The notes below the pieces were generated by a model. The model was not told where the DNA came from, did not search any database, and was given only the letters and a program-made list of their open reading frames with translations. This document shows positions 8,590 through 15,867 of a stretch of DNA of 64,000 bases, piece by piece (the first letter of the stretch is position 1; each line of letters opens with the position of its first letter). Origin of the DNA: Pectobacterium sp013449375 (GTDB lineage: Bacteria > Pseudomonadota > Gammaproteobacteria > Enterobacterales > Enterobacteriaceae); the NCBI RefSeq assembly GCF_048593165.1, contig NZ_CP184271.1; one strand, written 5' to 3'. Position numbers and translations under genes: made by a program.

Positions 8590-9804
8590 CTATGCACTTA
8601 ATATGATCCGCAGGGCAGCAAGCGACCAGAGAATAGAGGAAAACAGTTGTATCAGAGTCCGAAATTTCTCTAATAAAGTACAGTGCGCATCTACTGTGAA
8701 AGCTCGGTTATTCCATTCAAAGGAATACGTTGGGCATTGTGCAGCCCTGACGGGAATGTCGTAATTTTGTAAAAATGGCATTAGGGAAAATATCGGTGCC
8801 AATATATCCCGTCCGGTAGGTATATTTGACAATTCTGGTGGTGATATTTTAGGGTCTGTGCCTATGACCGTGTTGTTACCGGATGAAGGAACAGATTCAG
8901 CAGGTAATTCACCCGTAAAACTGGCATCAGGTTGAATAAAGTCGCCCACGGTTGGTTGACTGGAAGATGCTGCGGATACGTCCGCAGCAGTAATGGGATC
9001 ACTGGTTGGATACGTTTGCGGTGAAGCTGATTGCCAAATGTTATTCGCTATTTCAGCCGTCACTTCCGGGGATAACTGCGTATCGAGTTCCGTTTGGGAA
9101 ATACCATCAATTGCTTGCTGTATAGGCAATGATGTCACTGTGTACTGGTCTGTTGATGGTGAATAGTTTTCCTGACAGGAAGCAATCGCTTTAGATTTGG
9201 ATGAATTGCTACAATTAACAAGACTAGCGCTTCCTGTTTGCCACACATTTTTTTTATCAGCGTCTCTGTAAATCACTACAGTTCTTAAATCTTCACGAGT
9301 GCTATCACGTTCATAGGAGCGAATTTCATACGCTTTACAGTAGTCGCTATTAAGCGAACATATATTAGTTAATACCTCAGCCAGAGTGGAGCCATCATTA
9401 GCACGATAAACCCAATAAAAGCCTTTGATTCCTACTTCTTTTGACGGGTCGTAGACCTTCACTTGCACGGTAGATTCATCAATAAAAAGCCATGCTATTG
9501 CCCCAGAAGCGGCCAAAGCAATCAGCTTACCACGGCCAACCAAAGCGCCGCGCAGCATGGTGCTCATCCACGAACGACCAGTAACCGTCCCCAGTCGCAA
9601 CACGGATGATGATTGTGCTATGGAAGCAGATGATTTACTGATATCAGACAACGTACTATAAAAACGTGGGTCATTAACAGAGAAGCCGCGCGAGATGAGT
9701 TTACTTTTAACGGCATCGTTAATAACCGTGGTGACATGACTGGCTGAATAAGCGAATACGGATGGCGATAATAACAGTGAGGCAATTAACAAAGGGATCT
9801 TCAT
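8590..9804 (-). CDS. Adsorption protein, pIII analogue
   Basis: Position (just before pVI and Zot), size (404 aa) and topology identify this as the receptor-binding minor coat protein. It has a cleavable signal (MKIPLLIASLLLSPSVFAYS), a long polar region with Ser/Thr/Pro-rich linker (about 240-320), cysteines in the C-terminal part, and a C-terminal membrane anchor (SSILWSLAALRIIL). The chosen ATG at 9804 has GGTGAA just upstream; an in-frame ATG at 9816 lacks a ribosome site. Receptor-binding proteins diverge fast, and I recognise no close relative; the host pilus receptor is unknown. Confidence 0.8.
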   Translation of the reverse strand: MKIPLLIASLLLSPSVFAYSASHVTTVINDAVKSKLISRGFSVNDPRFYSTLSDISKSSASIAQSSSVLRLGTVTGRSWMSTMLRGALVGRGKLIALAASGAIAWLFIDESTVQVKVYDPSKEVGIKGFYWVYRANDGSTLAEVLTNICSLNSDYCKAYEIRSYERDSTREDLRTVVIYRDADKKNVWQTGSASLVNCSNSSKSKAIASCQENYSPSTDQYTVTSLPIQQAIDGISQTELDTQLSPEVTAEIANNIWQSASPQTYPTSDPITAADVSAASSSQPTVGDFIQPDASFTGELPAESVPSSGNNTVIGTDPKISPPELSNIPTGRDILAPIFSLMPFLQNYDIPVRAAQCPTYSFEWNNRAFTVDAHCTLLEKFRTLIQLFSSILWSLAALRIILSA

Positions 9805-9874
9805 ATCATTCACCATTTGAAAGAATATCAGGTGTGATTAAATAGCTTTATAAAAAAGATGAGGTGATTAGTAA

Positions 9875-9955
9875 TTAACCTTTAAATCCAACAATCACAG
9901 CCCAAGCAGATAACAGCCCCCAAGCAAAAACCACGATAAGAATATTATCATTCAT
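9875..9955 (-). CDS. 26-aa membrane peptide, pVII/pIX-like minor coat candidate
   Basis: A very short frame encodes MNDNILIVVFAWGLLSAWAV followed by IVGFKG: one transmembrane helix with an acidic N-terminus and Lys at the C-terminus. A ribosome site GAGG lies about seven bases upstream. It fills most of the gap between the coat gene and the adsorption gene. Ff pVII and pIX are 32-33 aa single-helix proteins that initiate virion assembly and sit in the same genomic zone, so this is a good candidate for one of them. Confidence 0.72.
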   Translation of the reverse strand: MNDNILIVVFAWGLLSAWAVIVGFKG

Positions 9956-10017
9956 ATATAACCTCACACATGCATAAAGGGGGATATGACTCCCCCATTT
10001 TTTTGTGCATGCACAAA

Positions 10018-10251
10018 TCAGACACCGCGAACCATTGAACGAATGTGTCGAATACCTGCAACGGCCAACGCAATACCGATAGCTCCGGCAGCGATAGACA
10101 TTAAAACGGCAACCACACTGGAAAAATCAATATTTGCCACTAAAGGCGAGAAATCGATAGCACCGGGTGTTGTTTCAGCAGCACTAACAGATTGCACTGT
10201 AACAATTGCAGGAATGAGCAATGCACTAACAGCAATACGTTTAATTTTCAT
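10018..10251 (-). CDS. Major coat protein, pVIII type
   Basis: The 77-aa precursor has a signal peptide ending in VSAAE. A short acidic stretch, one membrane helix (VVAVLMSIAAGAIGIALAVA) and a basic C-terminus (RHIRSMVRG) that contacts DNA follow. This is the exact plan of inovirus major coat proteins. Mature length is about 50 residues, close to M13 pVIII. The gene lies among the small virion genes; a high-expression ribosome site (AGGTGAATT) precedes it. Confidence 0.9.
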   Translation of the reverse strand: MKIKRIAVSALLIPAIVTVQSVSAAETTPGAIDFSPLVANIDFSSVVAVLMSIAAGAIGIALAVAGIRHIRSMVRGV

Positions 10252-10258
10252 AATTCAC

Positions 10259-10456
10259 CTATGTGTTTTTAACAGCACGAACAATAATTCCGAGTGTATA
10301 AGATACTAACCATAAACTCAGAATTGAGGAAAATCCGACACCCCAGACTTGAGCTAAATAGACATAATCCAATTGGGTGATATTTTCTGAAATTGTTAAT
10401 GTTATTTTGCTACATACTGCTGAGGGGTCACAAATGGAGCCTTGAATGTCTGTCAT
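10259..10456 (-). CDS. Small phage membrane protein (pVII/pIX-like), unknown role
   Basis: A 65-aa protein with a polar, cysteine-containing N-terminus and a hydrophobic C-terminal half (QVWGVGFSSILSLWLVSYTL) ending in a basic tail. It overlaps the pV gene by four bases and precedes the major coat gene. Small proteins of this layout in IKe/If1-like and Vibrio inoviruses are minor coat proteins of the leading virion end. No firm family match. Confidence 0.65.
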   Translation of the reverse strand: MTDIQGSICDPSAVCSKITLTISENITQLDYVYLAQVWGVGFSSILSLWLVSYTLGIIVRAVKNT

Positions 10457-10725
10457 TTCTTCTCTTCGGGGACCAATACGATACGCCCTATTTGAAGTTG
10501 ATTATAAGAGCCAACCCGAAACGATGACGAATGTAACGTATAGAAACCTGCCTGATAAGGTGGTTGTCCTTCTTCGAGGTTTATTTTAATTAGTTCGGGA
10601 TAATCCCCGCCTAACCAAGCATACCCCAACTGCTCAAACATTTTATATTCTTTACCGGTTTTTGCTGATACTCCAGAACGGGAATCAAATGTTACCTGAG
10701 ACGGTTTTATTTCAACTCTGATCAT
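10453..10725 (-). CDS. Single-stranded DNA-binding protein, pV homologue
   Basis: Starts MIRVEIKPSQVTFDSRSGVS, very close to M13/fd gene V protein, and shares EQLGYAWLGGDYPELIKI, LEEGQPPYQAGFYTLHSSSF and QIGRIVLVPEEK. pV binds newly made plus strands cooperatively, switches replication from double-strand to single-strand output and represses translation of phage mRNAs. Length (90 aa) matches M13 pV (87 aa). It lies 26 bases downstream of the replication initiator, as in Ff phages. This is the strongest evidence for Ff kinship. Confidence 0.96.
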   Translation of the reverse strand: MIRVEIKPSQVTFDSRSGVSAKTGKEYKMFEQLGYAWLGGDYPELIKINLEEGQPPYQAGFYTLHSSSFRVGSYNQLQIGRIVLVPEEKK

Positions 10726-10751
10726 TTATCATTCTCCATTATATATATGAT

Positions 10752-11867
10752 TTAAGCAACACGTAAAAAATTAGATTTTCGATACCATTCAGGAATTGGA
10801 CAATCGGATACAACGACCTCTCTTTTATTACGAACAAATACCGGGCTAAATTTTGAAATGTTACAGCGTTGGGCAATATCAATACCTATCTTGCGTAATC
10901 TGGCTCGATGCGTTTGAACCTGTTTTTTGTCAAAGTTAAAACTATGCCCGTGCATCCATTGGATAGCATACATGGCTGTAGTATTTGCTGAACGGGTGTT
11001 ATCAACGACGCCCTGACTGATTAAATGTTCGCTAATAGTATCAAAGTCCATAGACGTCACCATTAATGATTTATCAAGAGATATAAACGCATCATGTAGC
11101 GTGGTTAAAACTGAATAGTCTGTTAATCCCCAGAACAACAAGCCATGTTTTTGCAAAAAACGTGATTTCAATTTTTGTTCAAAGCGAACAACTCCGTTCT
11201 CTTCACAAAACTCAATAACGCGCTGTAAATAGCGCACTTCATCAGAGTTTTTACCAAATCTGTTTTCAATCTTGCATAAAGCATGCAATTTCAATTCATG
11301 AGCTTTGTTATACACCGTGGGGTAAATTAATGTGGCGTTGCCTTTTTTTGATAACCAGTCAACAGATTTACCGTTGCTGTGTAATCTGGGCATACTATTT
11401 CGATAAGGTAATGTCGACAATCCAGAAATATAGTCATCTTCATTCGCCTTCCCTACCCCACGATTCGATGTTAAATGAATTTCCCTGATGCAAGCGCCGT
11501 CAGTTACCAGTCCTGCTCGTTCATTTTCTTTCGCCTGACGGGGCCAAATTTTGGTGCATTTGGTGAATGCAGGCAGCCCCAATTCAGAAAGGATCGTGTT
11601 ATAAACTTGTACACAGGCATCAATAGTATAAATACCAAAGAGATTTTCTAAGCGGTTCCAACGAGAAGGATTGCCTGACATTTTTAGCACGGAGCCTCTC
11701 ACAGAGATAGACACCTGATCGCAGAATGATCCTTTATGTTGAAACACGGGTTGGCACAGATCGCTGGCCTCCCCACTATCAACGTGAATTCGCAGATAAG
11801 CGACATCGCTCAGAATGGGTAGTTGATACCCAAAATCCTGTTCGATAGTCAGCCAGTCGAAGAACAT
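10752..11867 (-). CDS. Replication initiation protein, pII type (probably also encoding pX)
   Basis: A 371-aa protein of the filamentous-phage Rep family (phage/plasmid replication protein, gene II/X). It begins MFFDWLTIEQDF and holds the family blocks VSIRGSVLKMSGNPSRWNR and ENGVVRFEQKLKSRFLQKHG. pII nicks the plus strand at the origin and rejoins it after rolling-circle replication. In Ff phages the C-terminal third is made separately as pX; internal Met codons near residues 289-293 could serve that role. It is the first gene of the phage operon; its promoter region holds the repeat cluster at 11881-11965. Confidence 0.9.
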   Translation of the reverse strand: MFFDWLTIEQDFGYQLPILSDVAYLRIHVDSGEASDLCQPVFQHKGSFCDQVSISVRGSVLKMSGNPSRWNRLENLFGIYTIDACVQVYNTILSELGLPAFTKCTKIWPRQAKENERAGLVTDGACIREIHLTSNRGVGKANEDDYISGLSTLPYRNSMPRLHSNGKSVDWLSKKGNATLIYPTVYNKAHELKLHALCKIENRFGKNSDEVRYLQRVIEFCEENGVVRFEQKLKSRFLQKHGLLFWGLTDYSVLTTLHDAFISLDKSLMVTSMDFDTISEHLISQGVVDNTRSANTTAMYAIQWMHGHSFNFDKKQVQTHRARLRKIGIDIAQRCNISKFSPVFVRNKREVVVSDCPIPEWYRKSNFLRVA

Positions 11868-11880
11868 CTGCGCCTCTTAA

Positions 11881-11965
11881 TATGCATGCATACAGTTATG
11901 CCATGAAAAAAATGTATCACTTGTCATGCATGTATGCAAGCATAACGTTACGAGCGCATAACTGT
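11881..11965. promoter_or_regulatory. Operator-like repeat cluster between rep and the divergent regulator
   Basis: A perfect palindrome TATGCATGCATA lies at 11881-11892, and a related ATGCATGTATGCAAGCAT lies near 11925-11943. The motif GCATAAC occurs three times: on the minus strand at 11895-11901 and on the plus strand at 11940-11946 and 11956-11962. ACAGTTATGC (11892-11901) and GCATAACTGT (11956-11965) form a perfect inverted pair. This is the layout of a switch region for the divergently transcribed small regulator. Confidence 0.7.
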
Positions 11966-12002
11966 TTAACTATAATGCTCAGAGATAAAAGATGAGGTAT
12001 CT

Positions 12003-12206
12003 ATGACCACACCCAAACGAACAACGATGGCCATCGTGGCAGAGCGAAAGCTAAGGTTAGAAAGAATGGCAATAGATGCTAGTCATACTGCTGGCCGGGC
12101 GATCACTTGGACGGATATTGTTAATCATCTGATTGATAACTATGCCAAAGATGCGGCGAAAGACTTGATTCACGCTAGCAAGGCATCGAGAGAGGCGTCA
12201 GAGTAA
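12003..12206 (+). CDS. Small divergent phage regulator candidate (67 aa, possible ribbon-helix-helix)
   Basis: A basic 67-aa protein (MTTPKRTTMAIVAERKLRLE, then WTDIVNHLIDNY). The pattern of a short strand followed by two helices is compatible with a ribbon-helix-helix repressor, but no firm family is recognised. It is transcribed away from the replication initiator, with the repeat cluster at 11881-11965 between them, the position of immunity repressors in other inoviruses. GATGAGG upstream serves as ribosome site. Confidence 0.6.
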   Translation: MTTPKRTTMAIVAERKLRLERMAIDASHTAGRAITWTDIVNHLIDNYAKDAAKDLIHASKASREASE

Positions 12207-12215
12207 AAAGATAAA

Positions 12216-12272
12216 TACCGTGGGAAACCACGGTAAAGTTCGGGTGTCACTGAACCCCGAACCGCAAGCGGT
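12216..12272. other. Cluster of three hairpins, candidate phage replication origin or packaging signal
   Basis: Three perfect stems follow each other within 57 bases. TACCGTGG/CCACGGTA lies at 12216-12235 with a GAAA loop. GTTCGGG/CCCGAAC lies at 12238-12262. ACCGC-AA-GCGGT lies at 12261-12272. Clustered hairpins in a phage intergenic region near the rep gene are typical of inovirus origins. The first could alternatively terminate the small regulator gene, but it lacks a T-run. Confidence 0.5.
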
Positions 12273-12360
12273 TAAAATCTAAACCATATAGCAAAGTTAG
12301 ACAAACTACCCACGTAGTACAGCACGGGGGTTTTGAATTAATCTTTTAAAAAGGTATAAA

Positions 12361-13170
12361 ATGTCACCTTCTATATATTTAACCCCAACAGAAGCCGAAG
12401 ACAAACGTACTGAGTTTTTATCTTTACTAGATAAAAATGAAAAGGAACAAATTTATCAAGAGTATTTAGAAGGAAATACAGAATTTATTCCAAGGGAATT
12501 CATTCAAAACCATGGATTACATTTGGCAATGGTTTTTAGAAAATATCCTTTATCAAGTGACTATAAACCTGATTTTTTATACTTGGCTAAAAGTAGTGAT
12601 AACTGGAATGTCGTTTTAATTGAAATCGAAAAACCATCATCAAAATATTTTGTTGGTAATACTACAGAATTCCATAGGGATTTTCTTAGCGCCATTCAGC
12701 AAATGAATGATTGGAGAGCATGGATTGATACTCCTGCAAATTTAGAATCCTTGAAACAAAATTCATTGTCCAGTGTTTTAGTTCCATCTCAAATGCACGG
12801 CAACCCATTGAATGTTAAGTATTTACTTGTTCATGGGCGCAGGGCTGAGTATGAAGGTAACGAATTAAGAAAAAGTAAAATAAGAAGTATGGAACGAGAG
12901 GATTTTAAAATCATCTCATATGATAACCTAGCAGTTAATATCAATGACCATAAGAAATTATACGTTGCTAAAAAAACAAATAATTACATAGACATATTGT
13001 CAGATAGTTTTGTTGATGATGGAATATTCACATGGATGACACCAACAACATATAGAATAAACCAGTCGCTGCACGATGATACTGATAAAAACAAACACCA
13101 CAGTAATAGTTATATTAGCTTTAATATTAAAGCTATCGATCACAACCTCCCCAAAGTCACCATATATTAA
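12361..13170 (+). CDS. sduA: Shedu-family (DUF4263) nuclease, phage-borne defence candidate
   Basis: A 269-aa protein with the Shedu core: PDFLYL (D71), then VVLIEIEKPSS (E88, E90, K91) and FHRDFLSAIQQMNDWRAWI (Gln113/114). This is a PD-(D/E)XK nuclease fold in the variant where the catalytic motif reads E-x-E-K. Shedu proteins protect bacteria from phages by nucleic-acid cleavage. The N-terminal 60 residues form a short partner or sensing region. The gene is AT-rich relative to the phage core, runs opposite to the virion genes and is followed after 24 bases by a small unknown gene. It likely acts as superinfection cargo for the prophage. Confidence 0.78.
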   Translation: MSPSIYLTPTEAEDKRTEFLSLLDKNEKEQIYQEYLEGNTEFIPREFIQNHGLHLAMVFRKYPLSSDYKPDFLYLAKSSDNWNVVLIEIEKPSSKYFVGNTTEFHRDFLSAIQQMNDWRAWIDTPANLESLKQNSLSSVLVPSQMHGNPLNVKYLLVHGRRAEYEGNELRKSKIRSMEREDFKIISYDNLAVNINDHKKLYVAKKTNNYIDILSDSFVDDGIFTWMTPTTYRINQSLHDDTDKNKHHSNSYISFNIKAIDHNLPKVTIY

Positions 13171-13194
13171 CAATGAATAGCAGGAGTAAAACAA

Positions 13195-13527
13195 ATGGCT
13201 GATAAAGCACAATTTTTTAACGTAAATTATCAAACAGGATATGAAAAAAATTCGATAATTGTACCTGCCCTATCTAAAATAGATGCTGAAAATACAATTA
13301 AAAATGCAATATATAATGTGTTAAGTGTGGATTTTTTAGGGTGGCAATCTGTCAATATTACTTTATTAAATGATACAAGCTATTATTTTGAAGCTAATTT
13401 CAACGGGTATTCGTTATATTATAATGATGAAACACCAGGGTTTCATTTTTTGGAAAGTCATTTTCACCAAGAAATACAAATACTTAAAAAACAATATTGG
13501 GATGCAACTGGATACCCTCCATATTAA
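13195..13527 (+). CDS. Small unknown protein paired with the Shedu-like gene (110 aa)
   Basis: I do not recognise a family. The product is acidic and aromatic-rich (NVNYQTGYEKN, YYFEANFNGYSLYY), with no membrane segment. It begins 24 bases after the nuclease stop with a ribosome site AGGAG at about 13182, so the two genes form an operon. Composition is equally AT-rich. An accessory, immunity or regulatory partner is plausible. The gene ends before the hairpin at 13571-13606 and the right att-like site. Confidence 0.6.
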   Translation: MADKAQFFNVNYQTGYEKNSIIVPALSKIDAENTIKNAIYNVLSVDFLGWQSVNITLLNDTSYYFEANFNGYSLYYNDETPGFHFLESHFHQEIQILKKQYWDATGYPPY

Positions 13528-13570
13528 TATATATTCGCATAATGCACTTTATGCTAAAGATGAACCCTCG

Positions 13571-13606
13571 CCATTTCGGTATGCCAACCCCATTCTACCG
13601 AAATGG
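13571..13606. repeat. Perfect 11-bp inverted repeat beside the right attachment site
   Basis: CCATTTCGGTA (13571-13581) and TACCGAAATGG (13596-13606) flank a 14-base loop, 12 bases before the dif-like site. It may be a terminator for the Shedu operon (weak T-run) or a single-strand structure for packaging or recombination. Confidence 0.6.
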
Positions 13607-13618
13607 CTCAGAACCATT

Positions 13619-13649
13619 TTCTAACATAAAGTCATACATTATACGAACC
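13619..13649 (-). other. Degenerate dif-like right attachment site
   Basis: The minus strand reads XerC-type arm GGTTCGTATAA, a 9-base centre TGTATGACT and XerD-type arm TTATGTTAGAA. Arms differ from the left dif by one base (XerC) and two bases (XerD). The longer centre differs from dif (6 bp) and fits a phage-derived hybrid site. The flank 13650-13695 resembles the left flank. Confidence 0.78.
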
Positions 13650-13695
13650 AATGGACAAGGAGGCTGAATCTGGCCGTTCCGTTGAGCAAATCCCC
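13650..13695. repeat. Right copy of the dif-flanking repeat
   Basis: Starts AATGGACAAGGAGG and shares CTGGCCGTTC and GAGCAAATCCCC with the left copy at 4964-5009. Beyond it the two sequences diverge. Confidence 0.7.
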
Positions 13696-13963
13696 GCATC
13701 CGCAAAAGTGTTTTCCGGCATGTTTCTCTACCATCGATCGTTAGCCGTTGCTTCAGAGCTTACTGTTAGTTCTACCACTGATAGCTCGAAGTTATCGGCC
13801 TGAGTCCGTTGTTCAACCATTTAAGTCGCGGTGCAGCTGCTTATCAATGACGGCTTTCTGGTAGCGCGTTACCTAGCAATCAAGTTGTCTTTCATAATGC
13901 ACAATCAGAGATTGTAAATTTTGTGTATCTGAAATCATGAGTTCCGCGCTCATGAATTATTTA
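13696..13963. other. Gap right of the prophage without a recognisable gene
   Basis: No supported coding region. Composition lies between phage and core. It could contain decayed DNA from an earlier insertion at dif. Confidence 0.4.
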
Positions 13964-14299
13964 CTACGGAAAGAAAAACCAGGCTGTTTTGATAAGCTCC
14001 TGTTCTACTTCAAAGACGGCAATACTCTCTATAGGCCCAGTTGAAAGCCCATGTATCAATTCATGGTCAAATACCTTATTGCCTAACACGGTACGAGATA
14101 CCAATTCCGCTCTCAGTGCCGGATTGTTGAACCGGTTATTCACGTAAAACTCTCTCAGCGCCTCTTTTCCTGCCATCGAGGGCGTTTCTGACGGCATACG
14201 GTACGCTTTAAAATCCGGTGCAAAGCATGATACGAATGCCTCTATATCATGCTCATTGTAGGCCTTAAACTGTGCCGCTATGACCAATTCTGGTGACAT
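13964..14299 (-). CDS. SnoaL/NTF2-like protein
   Basis: A 111-aa protein of the NTF2-like superfamily: AQFKAYNEHDIEAFVSCFAPDFKAY and AGKEALREFYVNNRF are typical of the cone-shaped SnoaL-like fold used by small isomerases, hydratases and binding proteins. No substrate can be inferred. The start at 14299 is chosen because GGGAGAG lies just upstream; the in-frame ATG at 14314 has none. It is transcribed divergently from the neighbouring acetyltransferase. Confidence 0.8.
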   Translation of the reverse strand: MSPELVIAAQFKAYNEHDIEAFVSCFAPDFKAYRMPSETPSMAGKEALREFYVNNRFNNPALRAELVSRTVLGNKVFDHELIHGLSTGPIESIAVFEVEQELIKTAWFFFP

Positions 14300-14379
14300 T
14301 AATCTCTCCCTCATACGTTTATGTGAATCGTTATCAGTCAGGTAACAATTCCGACCCTAAGTTGAGATTTTGGAGTAAA

Positions 14380-14406
14380 ATGCCATGTGTTACCAATTAT
14401 TTATAA
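14380..14406 (+). CDS. Possible 8-aa leader peptide upstream of the acetyltransferase
   Basis: A GGAG ribosome site at 14372-14375 precedes ATG at 14380; the frame reads MPCVTNYL and stops at 14406, 19 bases before the acetyltransferase start. It has a better ribosome site than most short frames here and could couple or attenuate translation. Could also be chance. Confidence 0.3.
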   Translation: MPCVTNYL

Positions 14407-14425
14407 TTCACCACAGGGACTGGCT

Positions 14426-14971
14426 ATGAAGTTAATGTCAACCGAACGAACAGATATCTATCTTCTCAATGAAGAGTTTGTGGAAAATTTACAAGTTTTT
14501 CTGGTCGAAAATCGAGATAATTTTGCTCCTTTTGAGCCATTGCGTCATGACGACTATTTTACCGCCCCCAGCATATCTAAACGTATTAAGGACTCACTCA
14601 GTGAGTTTGAAGAAAGAAAAAGCCTGCTTTTGATTTTCACTGTAAAAGGTGAAAAGAAAGTAATAGGCAGCATAAATTTTACAAATTTCGTGTATGGCGT
14701 TTTTCAGGCTGGTTATCTGGGTTTTTCAATCGATCAGGCTTATCAGGGAAAAGGCCTGATGCGCGAAGCGCTCAAAGTGGCAATTGATTATGTCCATGAA
14801 ACTTATGGACTGCATCGAATCATGGCGAATCATCTCCCAACAAACCTCCGCAGCAGTAAGACTTTGGAAAGCCTTGGATTCATAAAAGAAGGATATGCCG
14901 CTTCGTATCTTAAAATTAATGGTTTTTGGCAGGATCATATACTTAATTCATTGATTTTTGAAGAAAAATAA
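14426..14971 (+). CDS. RimJ/RimL-like GNAT acetyltransferase
   Basis: A 181-aa GNAT protein resembling RimJ, which acetylates the N-terminus of ribosomal protein S5. Shared blocks are GSINFTNFVYGVFQAGYLGFS, the acetyl-CoA loop QGKGLMREAL and LHRIMANHLPTNLRSSKTLESLGF. It is not rimJ itself (shorter, divergent); the substrate could be another protein or a small molecule. ATG at 14426 is preferred because AGGGA lies six bases upstream; a GTG at 14387 is an alternative. It converges on the LysR gene with a 15-base gap. Confidence 0.85.
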   Translation: MKLMSTERTDIYLLNEEFVENLQVFLVENRDNFAPFEPLRHDDYFTAPSISKRIKDSLSEFEERKSLLLIFTVKGEKKVIGSINFTNFVYGVFQAGYLGFSIDQAYQGKGLMREALKVAIDYVHETYGLHRIMANHLPTNLRSSKTLESLGFIKEGYAASYLKINGFWQDHILNSLIFEEK

Positions 14972-14985
14972 AAATCACTTATATT

Positions 14986-15867
14986 TCACTGAAAAAGATG
15001 TCGGACGGCTGCCATTCGCACACTTTGGCTCAACGCCTCCAGCGATTCAGAACGGATATTCCAACGGTGCCAATACAGGCGGATATCAATCGGGTTCCCA
15101 GCCTGAAATGGGACTAATTCGCCTTTTCCCATATGCGATGATGCCATGTGCTCAGGGATCATTCCCCACCCTAGCCCTCTGAAAATGGCGCCGACAAAGG
15201 CTGCCGTTGAAGGAACAAACTGCTGTGGCGGTTCAATCGTGGCTGGAACCAACGATTCTATAAATAAGGATTGTAATCTGTCCTTATTGTTAAATATCAG
15301 GATCGGCGCGTTCTGTAGACTGTCCGCGTTGATGCCGTAAGCAAAGTACATGTCGTGGAATCTCTGTGAGCAATAGGCGCGATAGCGCATCGTTCCTAAG
15401 TATTCCACGCCGCAACCTTGAATCGGTTCCGGGCTGGCGCTGACTGCCGCCATTACCCGGCCTTCTCGTAGCAAGGTTGCCGAATGCTCCTGATCCTCGA
15501 CAAGAATATCGAGTAAAATACCAGACTGGTGACAGGCATCTTCCATCGCATCCAAAAACCATCCATCTATTGAATCCGCATTTACCGCCACTGAAATACG
15601 CTGTCTGGCTGGCATTTCAAGCGTGCTAAAAAGCTCGCTCTCCAACATATCTATCTGCTCTGCGTGTCGAAGTAGCGTTTGCCCTGTTGGCGTCGCGCGG
15701 CAGGGATTGCCCCTTACAATCAGCACCTGACCCAACTGATCTTCCAACTGCTTGATTCGCTGACTGATAGCAGACGGCGTGACGTGAAGCTTACGCGCCG
15801 CAATCTCAAAACTTCCACTGCGGACAATCTCCATGAACGCTCTCAGACAGGGGTAATTCAGGTGCAT
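14986..15867 (-). CDS. LysR-family regulator, ArgP-like
   Basis: A 293-aa LysR-type regulator. The N-terminal winged helix-turn-helix (CLRAFMEIVRSGSFEIAARKL, then TPSAISQRIKQLEDQLGQ) resembles ArgP/IciA, as do the following RATPTGQTLLRHAEQIDMLE and the effector-binding C-terminal domain. ArgP regulates the lysine/arginine exporter and responds to lysine. No exporter gene lies beside it, so the target is unknown. Confidence 0.82.
   Translation of the reverse strand: MHLNYPCLRAFMEIVRSGSFEIAARKLHVTPSAISQRIKQLEDQLGQVLIVRGNPCRATPTGQTLLRHAEQIDMLESELFSTLEMPARQRISVAVNADSIDGWFLDAMEDACHQSGILLDILVEDQEHSATLLREGRVMAAVSASPEPIQGCGVEYLGTMRYRAYCSQRFHDMYFAYGINADSLQNAPILIFNNKDRLQSLFIESLVPATIEPPQQFVPSTAAFVGAIFRGLGWGMIPEHMASSHMGKGELVPFQAGNPIDIRLYWHRWNIRSESLEALSQSVRMAAVRHLFQ

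Larger units (their letters stand above)
4964..13649. mobile_element. Filamentous (inovirus) prophage integrated at dif
   Basis: Between dif (4936-4963) and a degenerate dif-like site (13619-13649) lies a typical inovirus gene order on the minus strand: replication initiator, ssDNA-binding protein, small membrane proteins, major coat, adsorption protein, pVI, Zot/pI, secretin. The ssDNA-binding protein is a clear homologue of M13 pV. Both dif-like sites are followed on the same side by a similar segment of about 45 bp (4964-5009 and 13650-13695), which marks the boundaries. Accessory genes at the right end (Shedu-like nuclease and a small unknown protein) and HigA-like genes at the left end are probable cargo. 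All core genes look intact, so the phage may be active. Confidence 0.88.

Noticed and set aside
11881..11905. LexA box in the phage switch region
   Set aside because: One half (CTGTATG on the minus strand) fits, but the CAG half is missing, so SOS control is not supported.
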